From positions 1-5,668 of the forward strand of contig CAZMSZ010000454.1 of assembly GCA_964569055.1 (NCBI GenBank): DNA of 5,668 nucleotides. Direction: 5' to 3'. Shown in pieces: positions 5,641 to 5,668 of the stretch. How positions within the stretch are numbered: position 1 is the first letter of the stretch; each line of letters begins with the position of its first letter. A program made the translations under genes and the position numbers. The DNA is from JAWLGW01 sp964569055 (GTDB taxonomy: Bacteria > Planctomycetota > J058). Under the pieces are notes generated by a model, which was not told the origin of the DNA, searched no databases, and saw only the letters and a program-made list of their open reading frames with translations.

Positions 5641-5668
5641 CGGAGCCGGAGTCGGAATCGGAGTCGGA
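5641..5668 (+). repeat. Partial hexamer array at the right edge, TCGGAG/TCGGAA type
   Basis: The last 28 bases read as phased 6-base units CGGAGC, CGGAGT, CGGAAT, CGGAGT, then CGGA cut by the window end. This is the same unit and the same orientation as the array at 145-276. The array probably continues beyond the window. Confidence 0.8.

Overview
This is a high-GC window with strong G/C bias at third codon positions, as expected from a Gram-negative-type bacterium with a GC-rich genome. The hexanucleotide arrays, the dense low-complexity intergenic DNA and the gene types recall Myxococcota or Planctomycetota. That placement is a guess from general character. No rRNA, tRNA or taxon-specific marker is present.

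Layout. Bases 1-626 hold no convincing gene. They are a mosaic of repeats: a 22-unit TCGGAC-type hexamer array (145-276), a long palindromic element with 21-bp arms (318-384), a second short hexamer array that changes into GGCACG units (414-461), a 15-bp inverted repeat spanning these parts (275-289 and 468-482), and a 10-bp GC hairpin (519-541). A small plus-strand gene (627-842, 71 aa, unknown function, very good ribosome binding site) follows. Its stop codon abuts the stop of the last gene of a minus-strand cluster.

The minus strand carries four genes, apparently one operon read from right to left. First is a secreted protein of unknown function (4438-5463). Next is a helix-rich cytoplasmic protein of unknown function (3454-4350). 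Third is a secreted PhoD-family metallophosphoesterase (2069-3451), 2 nt after the previous stop. Last is a METTL25/Methyltransf_32-type SAM-dependent methyltransferase (843-2060), 8 nt after the phosphatase stop. The tight spacing of the last three implies translational coupling. Two overlapping perfect palindromes (4369-4390) sit just upstream of the probable start of the second gene and may be an operator.

Bases 5464-5640 upstream of the operon show only a Shine-Dalgarno sequence and small GC hairpins. The last 28 bases (5641-5668) are again TCGGAG-type hexamer repeat in the same orientation as the left arrays, so the five-gene block is bracketed by related repeats. The two enzymes act in different compartments (exported phosphatase, cytoplasmic methyltransferase), and no shared pathway can be read from the sequence. 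No CRISPR array, transposase, integrase or RNA gene was seen.
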